In this document: piece by piece, positions 62,655-64,000 of the stretch | Numbering within the stretch: position 1 is the first letter of the stretch | Layout: every line of letters begins with the position of its first letter | NCBI RefSeq assembly: GCF_907165195.1 | Contig: NZ_OU015584.1 | Location: forward strand, 3,110,978 to 3,174,977 | Direction: 5' to 3' | DNA: 64,000 nucleotides | Source: Parvicella tangerina | GTDB lineage: Bacteria > Bacteroidota > Bacteroidia > Flavobacteriales_D > Parvicellaceae | Program-made: the position numbers and the translations under genes | Notes under the pieces: model-generated | What the model was told of the DNA's origin: nothing | The model's input: only the letters and a program-made list of their open reading frames with translations | Databases searched by the model: none

Positions 62655-64000
62655 TTGACAGGAGACTCCATATTTACTCTCAAACTCAACTCTTTCAGCT
62701 GTGTCTCATCAATAACAGCAGGAGCATCAATCATCACATCTCTACCACTGTTATTCTTTGGAAACGCAATAAAGTCTCTTATACTGTCTTGCCCACCAAA
62801 CAAAGAACACAATCGATCGAAACCAAATGCGATTCCACCATGCGGAGGCGCACCATATTCGAAGGCATTCATTAAGAAACCGAACTGCGCCTTCGCCTCT
62901 TCTTTTGTAAATCCTAACAAGTCAAACATTCTTGACTGGATGCTCGAATCATGAATCCTGATTGACCCACCACCAACTTCAACACCATTGATCGCCAAAT
63001 CATAAGCATTTGCCCTAACTTCTCCAGGAGCCGATTCCAACTTATCGAAATCTTCTTTCTTAGGTGAGGTAAACGGATGGTGCATAGCATGATACCTTTT
63101 TGTTTCTTCATCCCACTCCAACAATGGAAAATCAAGGACCCACAAAGGCTTAAACACATTCGGATCTCTTAACCCCAACTCATCTCCCATGTGCAAACGC
63201 AGTTCATTCATCATCTTTCTGGTTTTATCCAAACCTCCGCTTAACACCAAGATCAAATCTCCAGTTTTTGCACCAGCAAATTCTGCCCACGCTGCCAAGT
63301 CTTCTTGAGAATAGAACTTATCCACGGAAGACTTGAATGTACCATCTGTATTGCACTTGACGTACACCATTCCCTTCGCTCCTATTTGCGGACGTTTCAC
63401 CCAATCGGTTAGCGCATCCAGTTGCTTTCTTGAATACTCCGCACAACCTGGAACTGCAATCGCAATCACCGCTTCACACGAATCAAACACCTGAAAACCT
63501 TTATTCTGAGCCAAGTGAGAAATATTCTTCAACTCCATCCCAAAACGAATATCCGGCTTATCCGAACCATACCTTTCCATCGCTTCTGCGTAATCCATTC
63601 TGGGGAAATCACCTTCAAACTCAACGTCTTTTAATGACTTGAACAAATGCTTCACCAAGCCTTCAAAAGTCATCAAAACATCCTCTTGCTCCACAAATGC
63701 CATTTCGCAGTCTATCTGTGTAAACTCAGGTTGACGGTCTGCACGAAGATCCTCATCACGGAAACATTTAACAATTTGAAAATAACGATCGTAACCACTC
63801 ACCATCAACAACTGCTTGAACGTTTGTGGCGATTGTGGCAATGCATAAAATTCGCCTGGATTCATTCTACTCGGCACCACAAAATCTCTTGCTCCTTCAG
63901 GAGTTGATTTGATCAGATAAGGTGTCTCCACCTCAATAAAAGCTTGATCACTTAAGAACTTCCTAGTCTCTAACCCCATCTGATGGCGCAAAAGTAAGTT
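62651..64000 (-). CDS. aspS: Aspartate-tRNA ligase (5' end outside the window)
   Basis: This class II aminoacyl-tRNA synthetase, about 449 residues visible, lacks its N-terminal OB-fold domain because the frame continues past the right edge. [42 protein letters not shown] (motif 2) and GIAFGFDRL (motif 3) are visible. The bacterial insertion domain is present (GELVKGY-type residues replaced, with the [10 protein letters not shown] and [12 protein letters not shown] region). The start is not in the window. Confidence 0.95.
   Translation of the reverse strand, partial: NLLLRHQMGLETRKFLSDQAFIEVETPYLIKSTPEGARDFVVPSRMNPGEFYALPQSPQTFKQLLMVSGYDRYFQIVKCFRDEDLRADRQPEFTQIDCEMAFVEQEDVLMTFEGLVKHLFKSLKDVEFEGDFPRMDYAEAMERYGSDKPDIRFGMELKNISHLAQNKGFQVFDSCEAVIAIAVPGCAEYSRKQLDALTDWVKRPQIGAKGMVYVKCNTDGTFKSSVDKFYSQEDLAAWAEFAGAKTGDLILVLSGGLDKTRKMMNELRLHMGDELGLRDPNVFKPLWVLDFPLLEWDEETKRYHAMHHPFTSPKKEDFDKLESAPGEVRANAYDLAINGVEVGGGSIRIHDSSIQSRMFDLLGFTKEEAKAQFGFLMNAFEYGAPPHGGIAFGFDRLCSLFGGQDSIRDFIAFPKNNSGRDVMIDAPAVIDETQLKELSLRVNMESPVK

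Noticed and set aside
63989-63996. TACTTTTG on the minus strand, followed by an ATG, as a promoter for a short aspS.
   Set aside because: It lies in the coding frame of aspS (N-L-L-L-R-H-Q-M matches the conserved region before motif 1), so the match is coincidental and the gene simply continues past the window.
1-64000. tRNA, rRNA, riboswitch or prophage genes.
   Set aside because: No cloverleaf or conserved RNA motif was recognised in any gap, and no integrase, portal or tail genes are present.

Overview
The window is chromosomal DNA of a Bacteroidota bacterium, most likely Flavobacteriales. The genus is not identifiable from sequence alone; a Crocinitomicaceae-like organism is my guess. 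Supporting signs are AT-rich DNA, TAnnTTTG-type -7 promoter boxes, a split ATP synthase operon (atpB-E-F-H-A-G without beta and epsilon), an FtsZ ending in the PAYLRRNIRLED-type peptide, menaquinone methyltransferase, BrxA/B bacilliredoxin, DUF6495 and DUF2795 proteins, and a full dcw cluster. I see no rRNA, tRNA, CRISPR array, insertion sequence or prophage.

Layout. 1-3.1 kb: start of a secreted protein, 2H phosphoesterase, PlsC acyltransferase, gatC, bacilliredoxin and a Ser/Thr-rich lipoprotein. 3.4-9.2 kb: ATP synthase operon on the minus strand with two small membrane accessory genes. 9.4-15.1 kb: PBP1A, a two-subunit 3-oxoacid CoA-transferase split by an S23-like four-helix-bundle gene, a DUF1573 protein and MenG. 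15.1-26.3 kb: mixed housekeeping genes (EamA transporter, Spx/ArsC-like protein, cobalamin adenosyltransferase, DusB, CPBP protease, CoaE, YajC, RecJ, YgiQ) and a small lineage-restricted gene trio. 26.5-31.1 kb: LpxD-like acyltransferase, SpoIIE-type phosphatase, O-antigen ligase and Wzz-like protein. 31.2-42.3 kb: outer-membrane and secreted proteins, MuiA family, MscS channel, PepD, TrmB, CbpA/CbpM, a LytTR regulator, an acetyltransferase and a GatB/YqeY protein.

42.4-59.0 kb: the division and cell-wall cluster, transcribed right to left as mraZ-rsmH-ftsL-ftsI-murE-mraY-murD-(orphan MurD C-terminal domain)-ftsW-murG-murC-ftsQ-ftsA-ftsZ. Most of its genes overlap or nearly touch, but five gaps carry 75-110 bp hairpin-forming elements. 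Two pairs of these are recognisably homologous, and one pair brackets the orphan MurD-like gene. The intergenic region in front of mraZ carries two MraZ-type operators in opposite orientation and two perfect DnaA-box matches. Divergent from it, 59.3-62.1 kb, are two tandem PlsC-like acyltransferases and an OlsB/GlsB-like N-acyltransferase, probably making amino-acid (glycine or ornithine type) lipids. The window ends with DinB and a 5'-truncated aspS.

Cross-cutting observations: (i) at least five genes have a TAnnTTTG box only 4-6 nt before the ATG, predicting leaderless or almost leaderless mRNAs; (ii) several convergent gene pairs overlap at their 3' ends; (iii) the best candidates for undescribed biology are the hairpin elements of the dcw cluster, the orphan MurD C-terminal domain and the mraZ control region.
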